64,000 bases of DNA from NCBI GenBank assembly GCA_038124645.1, contig JAYPCI010000003.1, forward strand, positions 1 through 64,000, given 5' to 3'. Numbering within the stretch: the first letter of the stretch is position 1; every line of letters starts with the position of its first letter. Under the pieces are notes generated by a model. The model saw nothing but the letters and a program-made list of their open reading frames with translations. It made no database searches and was not told where the DNA came from. Position numbers and translations under genes: made by a program. Of the stretch, positions 8,690 to 17,864 are shown piece after piece. This stretch comes from JAYPCI01 sp038124645. GTDB lineage: Bacteria > Pseudomonadota > Alphaproteobacteria > Pelagibacterales > Pelagibacteraceae.

Positions 8690-9235
8690 ATGTTTGAAAT
8701 ATTTTTTGAAAATCTAAAAAGTTTTGGTTGGTTCGATGGAGTTTTTTTGTTTTTAATTTTATACAACACATTTCAAAGCTTATCTAAAGGATTTGTTTTG
8801 AGCTTGTTGTCTTTTTTGAAGTGGGTGTTTGCACTAATTTTAACAATAATTTTTTTACCGCAGCTTCAGCCATGGGTGTCAGATTATGTTGACTCCCCTT
8901 TTTTAAATCAAATCGGTTTAGGAATAATTTTATATGTTTTATTTTTATTTATAATTATTCTAAGTGGGAAAACACTAAGTCGATCAATCAAATGGACAGG
9001 TATGGGTTCTTTAGATAAAACTTTTGGTTTATTTTTTGGTATTTTTAAAGGATATGTAGTTTCAGTTTGTTTATTTTCAATAATTAATTGGGTGTATCCT
9101 TTTAATAATTGGAAATATGATGTTGATAATTCAATTGCTTACAATTTTGTTGAAAAAGGAAGTATGTTATTAATCAAAGAGTTTCCTACTAGAGAGGATT
9201 TAATTGATACTAAAGATAATGTGCAAAACTTATAA
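8690..9235 (+). CDS. cvpA: CvpA family membrane protein
   Basis: This 181-residue protein has four hydrophobic segments and the CvpA pattern: FDGVFLFLILYNTFQSLSKGF at the N-terminus, then SRSIKWTGMGSLDKTFGLFFG in the C-terminal half. CvpA is named from colicin V production; its biochemical role is unclear. The position directly upstream of purF (5 bp) is the classic cvpA-purF pair, which strongly supports the call. Confidence 0.92.
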   Translation: MFEIFFENLKSFGWFDGVFLFLILYNTFQSLSKGFVLSLLSFLKWVFALILTIIFLPQLQPWVSDYVDSPFLNQIGLGIILYVLFLFIIILSGKTLSRSIKWTGMGSLDKTFGLFFGIFKGYVVSVCLFSIINWVYPFNNWKYDVDNSIAYNFVEKGSMLLIKEFPTREDLIDTKDNVQNL

Positions 9236-9240
9236 ATATT

Positions 9241-10674
9241 ATGCTTAAAGAAAAATGTGGTGTTTTTGGTATTTCAAACCATGGTAATGCTTCAACTATT
9301 GTGGCTTTGGGTCTTCATGCTTTACAACATAGAGGTCAGGAAGGCTGTGGAATTGTTTCTTTTGATGGAAAAGACTTTCATTCTGAAAAAAGATTTGGTC
9401 TTGTGGGTGATGCTTTTACTAAGAAAGAAACATTAAATAGATTACCTGGCTTTTCAGCAATTGGGCATAATCGTTATTCTACATCGGGTGGAGGTACTTT
9501 AAAAAATATTCAACCATTTTTTGCAGATTTGTATGGTGGAGCGGTAAGTATTTGTCACAATGGAAATCTAACTAATGCAAGGGAACTGAGAAAAAAACTT
9601 GTTAAAAATGGTTCTATTTTTTCTTCTACGTCTGATACCGAAACTATTGTTCAATTGATTGCAAAATCACAAAAAATAAATATCGTTGATAAAATCATTG
9701 ACTCATTAAATCAAATAGAAGGTGCCTACTCGCTTTTAGTTATGACAAATTCTAAATTAATTGGCATAAGAGATAGTTTAGGAATTAGACCTTTAGTAAT
9801 AGGTAAGTTAAAGAATTCCTATATTTTATGTTCAGAGACTTGTGCGCTGGATATTGTTGGGGCAAAATTTGTTAGAGAAGTAGAAAATGGTGAGATGGTA
9901 ATAATTGAAAATGACAGTCTTAAATCAATTAAACCTTTTCCGCATAAACCTGAGAGACCATGCGTTTTTGAATATATATATTTTTCTAGACCAGATAGTA
10001 TTATTAAAGGAAAAACAGCGTATGAATTTCGAAAACAATTAGGTTCAGAATTAGCAAAAGAGTCAGATATACTAGATAAAAATGCAATTATCGTTCCTGT
10101 ACCTGACTCAGGTGTTCCTGCCGCAATTGGTTATAGTCAAGAAACAAATAAAAAATTTGAATTAGGTTTAATAAGAAATCACTATGTTGGCAGAACTTTT
10201 ATTGAGCCCACTCAACACATAAGAGACTTTGGAGTAAAATTAAAATTAAATCCCACTAAATCTCAATTAAGAAATAAAGTGGTCATACTGATAGATGACT
10301 CAATAGTCAGAGGGACAACATGCTCAAAAATTATCAAAATGTTATTTGATGCTGAAGTAAAAGAGATACATGTTAGAATATCATGTCCTGAGATAAGATT
10401 TCCTGATTTTTATGGTATTGATATGCCTACAAAAGAGGAGTTGTTAGCAAATAATAAAACAACTCAAGAGATATGTGACATGCTTGGAGCAACTTCTCTT
10501 AAATTTCTTAGTTTGGAAGGTTTATACAGAGGATTAGGGTATGCAAAAAGAGATAAGGCAAGTCCCCAACTATCTGATCATTATTTTACCGGTGATTACC
10601 CTATAGAACCAAAAGATAATTTAGAAAATAAACTGATAAAATTGTCTGAATTAAGTGCGAAATCAACTAACTAA
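9241..10674 (+). CDS. purF: Amidophosphoribosyltransferase
   Basis: This 477-residue protein has an N-terminal class II glutamine amidotransferase domain. The catalytic cysteine is probably Cys6 (MLKEKCGVFGI), exposed after removal of a five-residue propeptide. RGQEGCGI and GHNRYSTSG segments follow. The C-terminal phosphoribosyltransferase domain has the PRPP loop VILIDDSIVRGTT. It makes 5-phosphoribosylamine, the first committed step of purine synthesis; guaA, guaB and purA in this window act later. It ends overlapping the convergent bamB-like gene by 8 bp. Confidence 0.97.
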   Translation: MLKEKCGVFGISNHGNASTIVALGLHALQHRGQEGCGIVSFDGKDFHSEKRFGLVGDAFTKKETLNRLPGFSAIGHNRYSTSGGGTLKNIQPFFADLYGGAVSICHNGNLTNARELRKKLVKNGSIFSSTSDTETIVQLIAKSQKINIVDKIIDSLNQIEGAYSLLVMTNSKLIGIRDSLGIRPLVIGKLKNSYILCSETCALDIVGAKFVREVENGEMVIIENDSLKSIKPFPHKPERPCVFEYIYFSRPDSIIKGKTAYEFRKQLGSELAKESDILDKNAIIVPVPDSGVPAAIGYSQETNKKFELGLIRNHYVGRTFIEPTQHIRDFGVKLKLNPTKSQLRNKVVILIDDSIVRGTTCSKIIKMLFDAEVKEIHVRISCPEIRFPDFYGIDMPTKEELLANNKTTQEICDMLGATSLKFLSLEGLYRGLGYAKRDKASPQLSDHYFTGDYPIEPKDNLENKLIKLSELSAKSTN

Positions 10675-12043
10675 GTTTAATTAACCTAATATTTTTATCC
10701 AAAAAAAACAAATTTCCATCTACAACAATAATATTAGAAAAAATATTTTTTACTATTTTACTCAATTTTTTAATATTTCCTTTAGTACCGTATTCAATCA
10801 TGTAGCCATTATTTGAAAACATAATTATTGAACCATTTAAGATTAAAATATCATTAATCTCACCTACTTTTTTTTGGGTAATATTAAATTCATCATTAAT
10901 GTCATCAAATATTTTTTTTGACCATATTACGTTGCCATTATTATAATCCAACGAAACAAGATTGCCTGAGTCGGTATAAATATTTACAGTTTGATTAGTA
11001 AATTTTGGAACTATTTTTGCTTTAATGTTTTTAGACCATAAAACTCTTCCTGTATCATTTTCAACGCTAATAAAATTATTATCTTTGCTCAAAAATAATT
11101 GATTTTTAAATACTACGGGATCAGTAGAGTAAAAAATATCTAATTTATTGCTAGGATTTTTAAAGTTTATAACCCATTTTATTTGTTTAATTTCATAATT
11201 CAATGCATAGAATTCTCCACTAGTAGTTAAAAAGAAAAGAGTATTTGTATCTGAATTAATTGTAAGGCTATTTTTAAATTCAGAGGATAGTGATGATGAA
11301 GTAGTGGCAAGTTTCCAATTGTTTTCACCATTAATAGCACTTATTGAATATAAGTTATTATTTTCGTCTGAGAAGAAAATCTGAGATTTTTCAATTAAAA
11401 CATTTGATCTTAATGGTATGCCAATATTTTTTGCCCATATAATCTGATATTTATTTAAATCGATAGCATAAACAAATCCTAAATTATCTGTTACAACTAA
11501 AATATTATCTTCTGAAATAGTAAAGTTTAAAATCTTAAAATATTTTTTATAAGATTTATGATAAAAATTATATTTAAATATTTTTTTCTTTTCATTTAGA
11601 GAATAAATAAAAATGGTCCCTTTGTTATCATAAGAAACCAATTTATCATCATTCAGCAATAAAAATGGTATTTTATAGTTTAATCTCAACATTTCTGTCT
11701 TACTTAAACTACTTAATTTTTTACTTTTAGATAAAATAGTTTGACCAGAATTGTAGAACAAATTCGGTATATGATTAGATGAATTCAAATATTGATTTAT
11801 CCATTTAATATTTTTTTGAGATTCTAAATTATTAATTTGAATTTGATCTTTAAATTCAATCTTTTGATCAAAATTGTCATCCGAAGGATTTAAATCAATT
11901 AGTTGTTTTACTCTATCATTAGAGATTGAAAATTGATTATCATTTGCAGCATTTTTCCAAATTTTGGTTTTGGTATCAAAAGAACATTGTGATAAAATTA
12001 AAACTGAGACTAGAATTGTTAAATATACTTTCAGTTTTATCAT
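10667..12043 (-). CDS. bamB: BamB-like PQQ-type beta-propeller lipoprotein
   Basis: This 458-residue protein has a lipoprotein signal peptide ending in LSQC (lipid-anchored Cys20). Repeated propeller blades follow, with motifs such as YAIDLNKYQIIWAKNIG, YSISAINGENNWKLA and VENDTGRVLWSKNI. That is the BamB/PQQ-repeat pattern. BamB is a lipoprotein of the outer-membrane protein assembly machine. Its upstream neighbour is a YfgM-like protein with a 4-bp ATGA overlap, an order also seen in other proteobacteria. The usual following gene der is absent; purF lies convergent instead. Sequence divergence is high, so BamB is likely rather than certain. Confidence 0.8.
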   Translation of the reverse strand: MIKLKVYLTILVSVLILSQCSFDTKTKIWKNAANDNQFSISNDRVKQLIDLNPSDDNFDQKIEFKDQIQINNLESQKNIKWINQYLNSSNHIPNLFYNSGQTILSKSKKLSSLSKTEMLRLNYKIPFLLLNDDKLVSYDNKGTIFIYSLNEKKKIFKYNFYHKSYKKYFKILNFTISEDNILVVTDNLGFVYAIDLNKYQIIWAKNIGIPLRSNVLIEKSQIFFSDENNNLYSISAINGENNWKLATTSSSLSSEFKNSLTINSDTNTLFFLTTSGEFYALNYEIKQIKWVINFKNPSNKLDIFYSTDPVVFKNQLFLSKDNNFISVENDTGRVLWSKNIKAKIVPKFTNQTVNIYTDSGNLVSLDYNNGNVIWSKKIFDDINDEFNITQKKVGEINDILILNGSIIMFSNNGYMIEYGTKGNIKKLSKIVKNIFSNIIVVDGNLFFLDKNIRLIKLS

Positions 12044-12609
12044 TCAGATTTTATAATATTATTATATTCTTCTGCCTTATGTTCTTCACCTAAAATTGAA
12101 TAATAATTTGAGACAGTTTGTGCAGCTAACTTTTTCCAAATTGTATTGTCATTTATAATTGTGTTCATAACTTGTAAAGCAATCTCATTTTGTTTTTGAG
12201 AAAATAAATAAATACCTTTTTTGTACATGATTAGATTTTTTTCTTCCTGATCAAGACTTTTTGAGGTTAAAGCGGTATCAAATAATTCAATAACAGTTTT
12301 TTGATTTTCTATTAAATTATTAGAAATAACATAATTTAAAGATAAAGAAGAATAAAATTTATTTTTTGATAAAATAATACTTCTAAATAGATTTAATGCT
12401 TCATCATTTTTATTTTGAGATAACAATATTTTAGCATTGTTGAATTGATTTGAAATAGCAAGTTGTTTTTTTTCACTAAAATAATCAAAAGTTAACTTTG
12501 AGAATACCGAGAGTATTATTATTAAGATAGCTGCTATAATTTTTTTTTTATTATTAACAAAAAAATTCATAGTTTTATCTAATAAACTTATATTTTCTGC
12601 ATCACTCAT
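12040..12609 (-). CDS. YfgM-like inner-membrane TPR-type protein
   Basis: This 189-residue protein has a short cytoplasmic N-terminus, one transmembrane helix at about residues 22-42, and a helical periplasmic domain with tetratricopeptide-like repeats (NAKILLSQNKNDEALNLFRSII). That matches the YfgM family, which associates with the Sec translocon and periplasmic chaperones in E. coli. It overlaps the BamB-like gene by 4 bp and follows panB by 5 bp. The function is inferred from topology and context. Confidence 0.7.
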   Translation of the reverse strand: MSDAENISLLDKTMNFFVNNKKKIIAAILIIILSVFSKLTFDYFSEKKQLAISNQFNNAKILLSQNKNDEALNLFRSIILSKNKFYSSLSLNYVISNNLIENQKTVIELFDTALTSKSLDQEEKNLIMYKKGIYLFSQKQNEIALQVMNTIINDNTIWKKLAAQTVSNYYSILGEEHKAEEYNNIIKSE

Positions 12610-12614
12610 AATTT

Positions 12615-13382
12615 TTAAAATTCATGTTTTTTATTAGGAAAACGTTTTTTTATAACATCTTCTGAAAATTTTTTGATATTTTTTTTTATCCTTTGATTTA
12701 AATTATTATATTTTTTCACGAATTTTGGTTTAAATCCACTAAGCCCCAAAAGATCTTCAGTTACTAAAACTTGTCCGTCACAATATTTGGAAGAACCTAT
12801 ACCTATAGTTGGTATTTTTAATTCCTCTGTAATTTGTTTGGCAGTTTTGGTTGAAACGCATTCTAATACAATAGAAAAAGCACCAGCTTGTTCAATTTTT
12901 TTTGACTCATTTAATAATTTCAATTGCTCTCTGGTTGTAATTCCTTCTGGTTTAAATTTTTTTTTATTTTGTGGTGTATAACCTATATGCCCCATTACCG
13001 GAATTTTATTCTTAACTAGATTTTTAATAATTGAATAGTTTTTCCCATTACTTTCTAGTTTTACAGCATCACACTTTGTTTGTTTCATAATTAACTTTGC
13101 GTTTTTTAAAGCTTGCTTAGCATTTCCATATGTTTTGAATGGCATATCAACAACAAGTGCCGACTTTGAAGTTCCCAGTCTTACACTTTTGGCATGATTT
13201 ATAATCATGGACATATTAACTGAATGGGTATTTTTCATTCCATATAATGCAGTTCCCATTGAGTCACCTACTAAAATTAAATCACAAAATTGATCTACAT
13301 TTTGCGCCATCGATTTAGTATATGCAGTTAAGCAAACTATTTTTCGTTTCTGTTTAAGTTGTTGCAATTTTCTAATCTTCAT
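12615..13382 (-). CDS. panB: 3-methyl-2-oxobutanoate hydroxymethyltransferase
   Basis: This 255-residue protein has PanB motifs: CLTAYTKSMAQ, DLILVGDSMG (metal ligand Asp), DMPFKTYG, AVKLESN, PVMGHIGYTPQ and the C-terminal TIGIGSSKYCDGQVLV. It makes ketopantoate from 2-oxoisovalerate and methylene-THF for pantothenate and CoA. It sits between guaA (4 bp) and the YfgM-like gene (5 bp), separate from any panC or panE in the window. The length is near the usual 260-270. Confidence 0.95.
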   Translation of the reverse strand: MKIRKLQQLKQKRKIVCLTAYTKSMAQNVDQFCDLILVGDSMGTALYGMKNTHSVNMSMIINHAKSVRLGTSKSALVVDMPFKTYGNAKQALKNAKLIMKQTKCDAVKLESNGKNYSIIKNLVKNKIPVMGHIGYTPQNKKKFKPEGITTREQLKLLNESKKIEQAGAFSIVLECVSTKTAKQITEELKIPTIGIGSSKYCDGQVLVTEDLLGLSGFKPKFVKKYNNLNQRIKKNIKKFSEDVIKKRFPNKKHEF

Positions 13383-13386
13383 TAAT

Positions 13387-14949
13387 TTATTCTAATTCTA
13401 TTGTACCAGGTGGTTTTGAAGTAATATCATATACTACTCTATTAATGCCTGGAACACTGTTAATAATCTCATTTGAGATTTCTTCAAGATATGAATTTTC
13501 AAATTGATAAAAACTAGCTGTCATACCATCTTCAGAAGTAACAGCTCTAAGTAAACAAATATTCTCATAAGTCCTACTATCGCCCATGACGCCGACGGAT
13601 TTAACCGGTAATAATGCACAATAAGCTTGCCATATCTTATGATACAAACCTTTTTTCTTTAAACTATTAATAAAAATATCATCAGCTTCTTGAAGAATAT
13701 GAATTTTTTTTAAAGTAATATTTCCTGGAATCCTTATTGCTAAGCCAGGTCCAGGAAAAGGATGCCTATTTAAAATAAATTTATCTAATTTTAATTGTTT
13801 GCCAAGTTTTCTAACTTCATCTTTAAAAAAACTTGATAAAGGTTCAAGTAAATTTAAACTCATCTTTTTTGGTATACCACCAACATTATGGTGCGATTTA
13901 ATTGTAGAAGAGCTTCCGTACGTAGACTTGCTTTCTATCATATCAGGATAAAGTGTACCCTGAGCTAAAAATTTTGCATTTGAGTTTTGCTTTGCAAATT
14001 TTTCAAATAATCTAATAAAAATTTTTCCAATTATTTTTCTTTTTCTCTCAGGATCTTTTATATTTTTGAGTGCATTTAAAAAAATTCTTTGTGCGTTTAT
14101 CTTTTTGATATTTAATTTATGTTTTTTCTTTAAAATACTATAAACTTTACTAAACTCATTTTTTCGCAAAAAACCCGTATCTACCATAATACATGTTAGG
14201 TTTTTTCCTATAGCTTTTTGAATTAAAACAGCTGTCACAGCACTATCAACACCACCAGATAAAGCACATATCACTTTTTGATTTGTAGTGGTAATTTTAA
14301 TTTGTCTGATTAATTTTTTGGACTCAATTTCTAATTTCCAATTTCTTTTACACAAACATATACTAAAGATAAAATTTTCTAAAATCTTCTTTCCAATTGC
14401 TGTATGAGTAACCTCAGGATGAAACTGAACCCCAAATATTTTTTTATTTTTATGTTCAATAATAGTATTTTTTGAGTTTTCAGTTGATGCTATTGTTTTA
14501 AAATTTTTGGGTTTTTTAATGACTTTATCTTGGTGACTCATCCAAACTATATTTTGTGTGTTTAAATTTATAGAGGACAAAATTTCTGAATTCATTTTCT
14601 TTTTTAGAATAGCTTTGCCAAACTCTCTTAAATTAGTTTGTTTTTTGATTATGCCCCCAAAAATTTTTGCAATTATTTGCAATCCATAGCAAATCCCTAA
14701 AACCGGAATGTTATTTTTAAAAACGTCTGTAGAAATATTTGGAAATTTTCTAGAAGTTACTGAAGATGGCCCACCTGATAAAATTATACCTTTTATATTT
14801 GTGAATTCTTTTATTTTATTGAATTCCTTAAAACTAAGAATTTCAGAATATACATTGCTTTCTCTTATTCTTCGGGCAATTAACTTTGTAACCTGAGAGC
14901 CAAAATCTACAATAATAATTTTTTCCTTATTGATAAGGCTTTGCATCAA
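13387..14949 (-). CDS. guaA: GMP synthase (glutamine-hydrolysing)
   Basis: This 520-residue protein has a class I glutamine amidotransferase domain: the nucleophile Cys87 in LGICYG, and His177/Glu179 in FHPEV. An ATP-pyrophosphatase domain follows, with the SGGVDS P-loop at residues 231-236, and a dimerisation domain ending in DITSKPPGTIE. It converts XMP to GMP. It is one small TPR gene away from guaB on the same strand, so the two GMP-branch enzymes are probably co-transcribed. An internal ATG at residue 2 is an equally possible start. Confidence 0.98.
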   Translation of the reverse strand: MMQSLINKEKIIIVDFGSQVTKLIARRIRESNVYSEILSFKEFNKIKEFTNIKGIILSGGPSSVTSRKFPNISTDVFKNNIPVLGICYGLQIIAKIFGGIIKKQTNLREFGKAILKKKMNSEILSSINLNTQNIVWMSHQDKVIKKPKNFKTIASTENSKNTIIEHKNKKIFGVQFHPEVTHTAIGKKILENFIFSICLCKRNWKLEIESKKLIRQIKITTTNQKVICALSGGVDSAVTAVLIQKAIGKNLTCIMVDTGFLRKNEFSKVYSILKKKHKLNIKKINAQRIFLNALKNIKDPERKRKIIGKIFIRLFEKFAKQNSNAKFLAQGTLYPDMIESKSTYGSSSTIKSHHNVGGIPKKMSLNLLEPLSSFFKDEVRKLGKQLKLDKFILNRHPFPGPGLAIRIPGNITLKKIHILQEADDIFINSLKKKGLYHKIWQAYCALLPVKSVGVMGDSRTYENICLLRAVTSEDGMTASFYQFENSYLEEISNEIINSVPGINRVVYDITSKPPGTIELE

Positions 14950-14950
14950 A

Positions 14951-15379
14951 TTATTTTGAAATAGTTGATAGTTCTTTTAGAAGTGACTCGTGCTGTTTAC
15001 AAAAGTTTTGACACACTCTCTTAAGTGTAGATAAGTGCTCTTTGGCTAATGAAAAATTAGATTTTTTTATATCTAGTTCTGCTAAAAAATAAAGCGCCTC
15101 TTCATTTTTAGGATTTAATAAGATAACTGTTTTTAAATTATTTTCCTCTAAATTATCTTCCCCTTGCTCTTTAAATATTTTAGCTAAATACAAATATGAT
15201 TTTTCATTTTTAGGGTTAAAAACAATATCTTGTTCAAATTTTATTTTTGATTGATCAAATTTTTTTGAATCAAAAAGCTTAACACCCTCATCAAAAAAAT
15301 TTTTTTCTGCATATAAATTGTTAAATGATAAACATAATACAATTATAAATAGTAATAAATTTAGATTGGTTTGCTTCAT
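14951..15379 (-). CDS. Small periplasmic TPR protein
   Basis: This 142-residue protein has an N-terminal signal peptide (hydrophobic residues about 7-23, cleavage near LYA-EK) and about three tetratricopeptide repeats, for example KSYLYLAKIFKEQGEDNLEENNL and EALYFLAELDIKKSNFSLAKEHL. Its start overlaps the guaB stop in an ATGA and it lies 1 bp before guaA, so it is embedded in the gua operon. I do not recognise a specific function; TPR repeats suggest protein binding in the periplasm. Confidence 0.75.
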   Translation of the reverse strand: MKQTNLNLLLFIIVLCLSFNNLYAEKNFFDEGVKLFDSKKFDQSKIKFEQDIVFNPKNEKSYLYLAKIFKEQGEDNLEENNLKTVILLNPKNEEALYFLAELDIKKSNFSLAKEHLSTLKRVCQNFCKQHESLLKELSTISK

Positions 15380-16437
15380 ATTTTCTCTACACTATGTACC
15401 ATACTTTCATAAAATCCTGCTTTAGTTATTTTAATAAATTCACCTTTTTTCTTAAGCTCATTAATATTTTTGGCACCTATATATCCCATGGATGATCTTA
15501 ATCCTCCTACTAACTGATATATAATATTTTTTATTGAACCTTTATAAGGCACTCTGGCTTCAACTCCTTCTGGAACAAATTTTTTTATATCTTTTTCATC
15601 TTTTTGAAAATATCTATCAAATGAACCAGCCATCATTGCCCCCGCTGAACCCATACCTCTGTATGATTTATATAATTTACCTTTTAACTTAAATTTTTTT
15701 CCAGGTGCTTCATCAGTGCCTGAGAATATAGATCCCATCATAATGGCATCCGCTCCAGCTGCTAAACCCTTAGCAATATCACCTGAGAATTTTACTCCGC
15801 CATCGGCGATCAGTTTAATTTTTCTTTTTTTTAAACTTTTCTTGATATTAATTATTGCACTTAACTGCGGAAAACCAACTCCAGACACTATTCTAGTAGT
15901 ACATATTGATCCAGGACCTATTCCTATTTTTAGTATGTCAGCGCCTTCGTTATAAAGTCTTACTGCTGCCTCACCGGTTGCTATATTGCCTACACAAATT
16001 GGAATTTTCATATTTATTTTTTTTAATTCTCGTAGAGTAGCAATAACTCTTTGACTAAATCCATGTGCGGTATCAATCACTATAAGATCTGCACCCGAGT
16101 CAAAAAGCATTCGCGATCTCAATAAATCTTGTTTCGTTGTACCAATAGCTGCTCCAACAATTAATTTTTTATTTTTTACTTTTTTTACTTCATTAGAGTG
16201 TTTTTTTAGAGAAAGATTTCTATGTATAATACCCAAACCTCCTTCCTTTGCTATTGCGATTGCCATTTTTGACTCTGTCACAGTATCCATAGCTGATGAA
16301 ATAAATGGAATTCTTAACCTTAAATTTTTACTTAATTCAGTGCTTAATTGTGTTGAAGATGGAAGAACAGACGAATACTTTGGAATTAGAAGTACATCAT
16401 CATAAGTTAAAGCTTCTTTAATAGAATCCATATACAT
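15376..16437 (-). CDS. guaB: IMP dehydrogenase lacking the CBS (Bateman) module
   Basis: This 353-residue protein is about 130 residues shorter than a usual GuaB. The barrel is complete: FISSAMDTVTES, GGLGIIHRN, the catalytic loop GPGSICTTR (Cys169), the flap with DRYF and VPEGVEARVPYKG, and a C-terminal ITKAGFYESMVH. The region normally carrying two CBS domains is missing: HRNLS (about residue 73) runs within 20 residues into KLIVGAAIG. The flap and C-terminus match IMPDH, not GMP reductase. It oxidises IMP to XMP. Loss of CBS domains should remove adenine/guanine nucleotide allostery. The start is ATG 16437, or ATG 16431 two codons on. It precedes the TPR gene and guaA. Confidence 0.93.
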   Translation of the reverse strand: MYMDSIKEALTYDDVLLIPKYSSVLPSSTQLSTELSKNLRLRIPFISSAMDTVTESKMAIAIAKEGGLGIIHRNLSLKKHSNEVKKVKNKKLIVGAAIGTTKQDLLRSRMLFDSGADLIVIDTAHGFSQRVIATLRELKKINMKIPICVGNIATGEAAVRLYNEGADILKIGIGPGSICTTRIVSGVGFPQLSAIINIKKSLKKRKIKLIADGGVKFSGDIAKGLAAGADAIMMGSIFSGTDEAPGKKFKLKGKLYKSYRGMGSAGAMMAGSFDRYFQKDEKDIKKFVPEGVEARVPYKGSIKNIIYQLVGGLRSSMGYIGAKNINELKKKGEFIKITKAGFYESMVHSVEKI

Positions 16438-16468
16438 TTATATATTATTCTACTAATTTATAAAGTCT

Positions 16469-17071
16469 TCACTTCAAACAAACAATGTATGTCTCTTTAG
16501 ATTCCCTTTTGCTAGCTTCAGGGTTAAAAAAATGTATTTTTTTAAAGTTTTTCTTGGCATTTTGTTGCACCAAATCAAAATCTGTTCCCATGAATAGTTT
16601 AGCTACTAAATGCCCACCTGGCTTTAGATACTTTTTACCAAAAGAAAGAACATCTAAGGTTAGCCCATTGGTCCTGATACAATCTAAATCTTTATTTCCT
16701 GTAGTATCTGCAGCCATATCAGATACGATTATATCTAATTTATTATCAAAAAATCTTGCTATCTCTTCCTGGGTTTCTGCCAAATTAAAATCTTTCTTGA
16801 TAAATTTTACATTTTTTATTGGTTGGATATCTTTAATGTCAACTGCAAGGATTTTTCCATTTCTAATCTTTTCAGATGCTAATTGTGACCAACCACCAGG
16901 AGATGCTCCGAGATCAACAAAATTTGAATTTGGTTTTAATATCTTAAACCTATTGTGAATTTCTAATAATTTATATACAGCTCTTGATCTATATCCTGTA
17001 ACTTTTGCCTGTTTAAAAAAAGGATCTCGATGTTTTTTGATTATCCATGATTTTGACTTTTTATTAACCAT
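16469..17071 (-). CDS. rlmE: 23S rRNA (uridine2552-2'-O)-methyltransferase RlmE (RrmJ/FtsJ)
   Basis: This 200-residue protein has the FtsJ pattern: the N-terminal KKHRDPFFKQAKVTGYRSRAVYKL region, the SAM motif VDLGASPGGWSQ, the catalytic Asp in IVSDMAADTTG, and the catalytic Lys in LVAKLFMG. It methylates the ribose of U2552 in the 23S A-loop. It is immediately downstream of pssA (their ends are adjacent at 17071/17072). The length is standard. Confidence 0.95.
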   Translation of the reverse strand: MVNKKSKSWIIKKHRDPFFKQAKVTGYRSRAVYKLLEIHNRFKILKPNSNFVDLGASPGGWSQLASEKIRNGKILAVDIKDIQPIKNVKFIKKDFNLAETQEEIARFFDNKLDIIVSDMAADTTGNKDLDCIRTNGLTLDVLSFGKKYLKPGGHLVAKLFMGTDFDLVQQNAKKNFKKIHFFNPEASKRESKETYIVCLK

Positions 17072-17863
17072 TTAAAGAATATTTTCATGTTCTTCATCAT
17101 CAAACTTTTTTTGTAAATTATTTTTTCTTATATATGTAATTAAACTTATAGGAATATGTAAAATATATAGTATGCCAAAAACAAGAAGGGCTTCAAATGT
17201 ATAAAAAATTAAACCGATTAATGCTAATCCTATTATTAAAAAAATAAAAGGAGTGTGACTAGATTTAAAACTAATTTTTTTAAAAGAAAAAGTTGGAAGT
17301 TTGCTAATCAACATTATTGCAACGATTAATGTTAGTATTGGAGAAATAAATCTTAAATTTAATCCTGTATTAAAATCTGACATTTCATAAATAAGAGGTA
17401 ATAATATCAAAATTGCACCAGCTGGTGATGGTATCCCCTCAAAATAATTTAATTTCCATTCCTCATTGTTTTGTGCTGAAGTTAAATTAAATCTCGCCAG
17501 TCTTAAAACGCAACAAATTGAAAAAATTAATACTATAGCCCATCCAATTTTACCGTAACTATTAAGTTCCCAAAAATAAATAATAAATGCTGGAGCAATA
17601 CCAAAACTCACAAAGTCTGTTAGAGAATCTAATTCTTTACCAAAATCAGATGTGCCTTTAATTAATCTTGCTACACGACCATCTAGAGCATCTAACAATG
17701 AGGCGATTAAAATAAATATTACAGCCATTGTAAAATTTCCGTCTAAAGAATACTTGATAGAGGTGATCCCTAGTGAAACGCCAATCAAAGTAATTATATT
17801 TGGAAGCATATATCTAGTTTTTTTTGCAGATACTAATTTGATCTGTTGTTTATTCTGCTCCAT
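17072..17863 (-). CDS. pssA: CDP-diacylglycerol-serine O-phosphatidyltransferase
   Basis: This 263-residue integral membrane protein has a perfect CDP-alcohol phosphatidyltransferase motif DG-x2-AR-x8-G-x3-D-x3-D at residues 61-83. It has about seven hydrophobic segments. It makes phosphatidylserine at the inner membrane. It follows psd with a 1-bp gap between psd stop and pssA start, so the two genes of the phosphatidylethanolamine pathway are paired. The motif rules out an unrelated membrane protein. PgsA is a relative, but the adjacent psd favours PssA. Confidence 0.94.
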   Translation of the reverse strand: MEQNKQQIKLVSAKKTRYMLPNIITLIGVSLGITSIKYSLDGNFTMAVIFILIASLLDALDGRVARLIKGTSDFGKELDSLTDFVSFGIAPAFIIYFWELNSYGKIGWAIVLIFSICCVLRLARFNLTSAQNNEEWKLNYFEGIPSPAGAILILLPLIYEMSDFNTGLNLRFISPILTLIVAIMLISKLPTFSFKKISFKSSHTPFIFLIIGLALIGLIFYTFEALLVFGILYILHIPISLITYIRKNNLQKKFDDEEHENIL

Positions 17864-17864
17864 A

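Noticed and set aside
15376..16437. GMP reductase (GuaC) for the short guaB
   Set aside because: The length fits, but the flap (DRYF, VPEGVEARVPYKG) and the C-terminal AGFYESMVH segment are IMPDH features, and guaA is in the same run.
16485..16958. 157-codon open frame on the plus strand
   Set aside because: It is entirely antisense to the well-supported rlmE gene.
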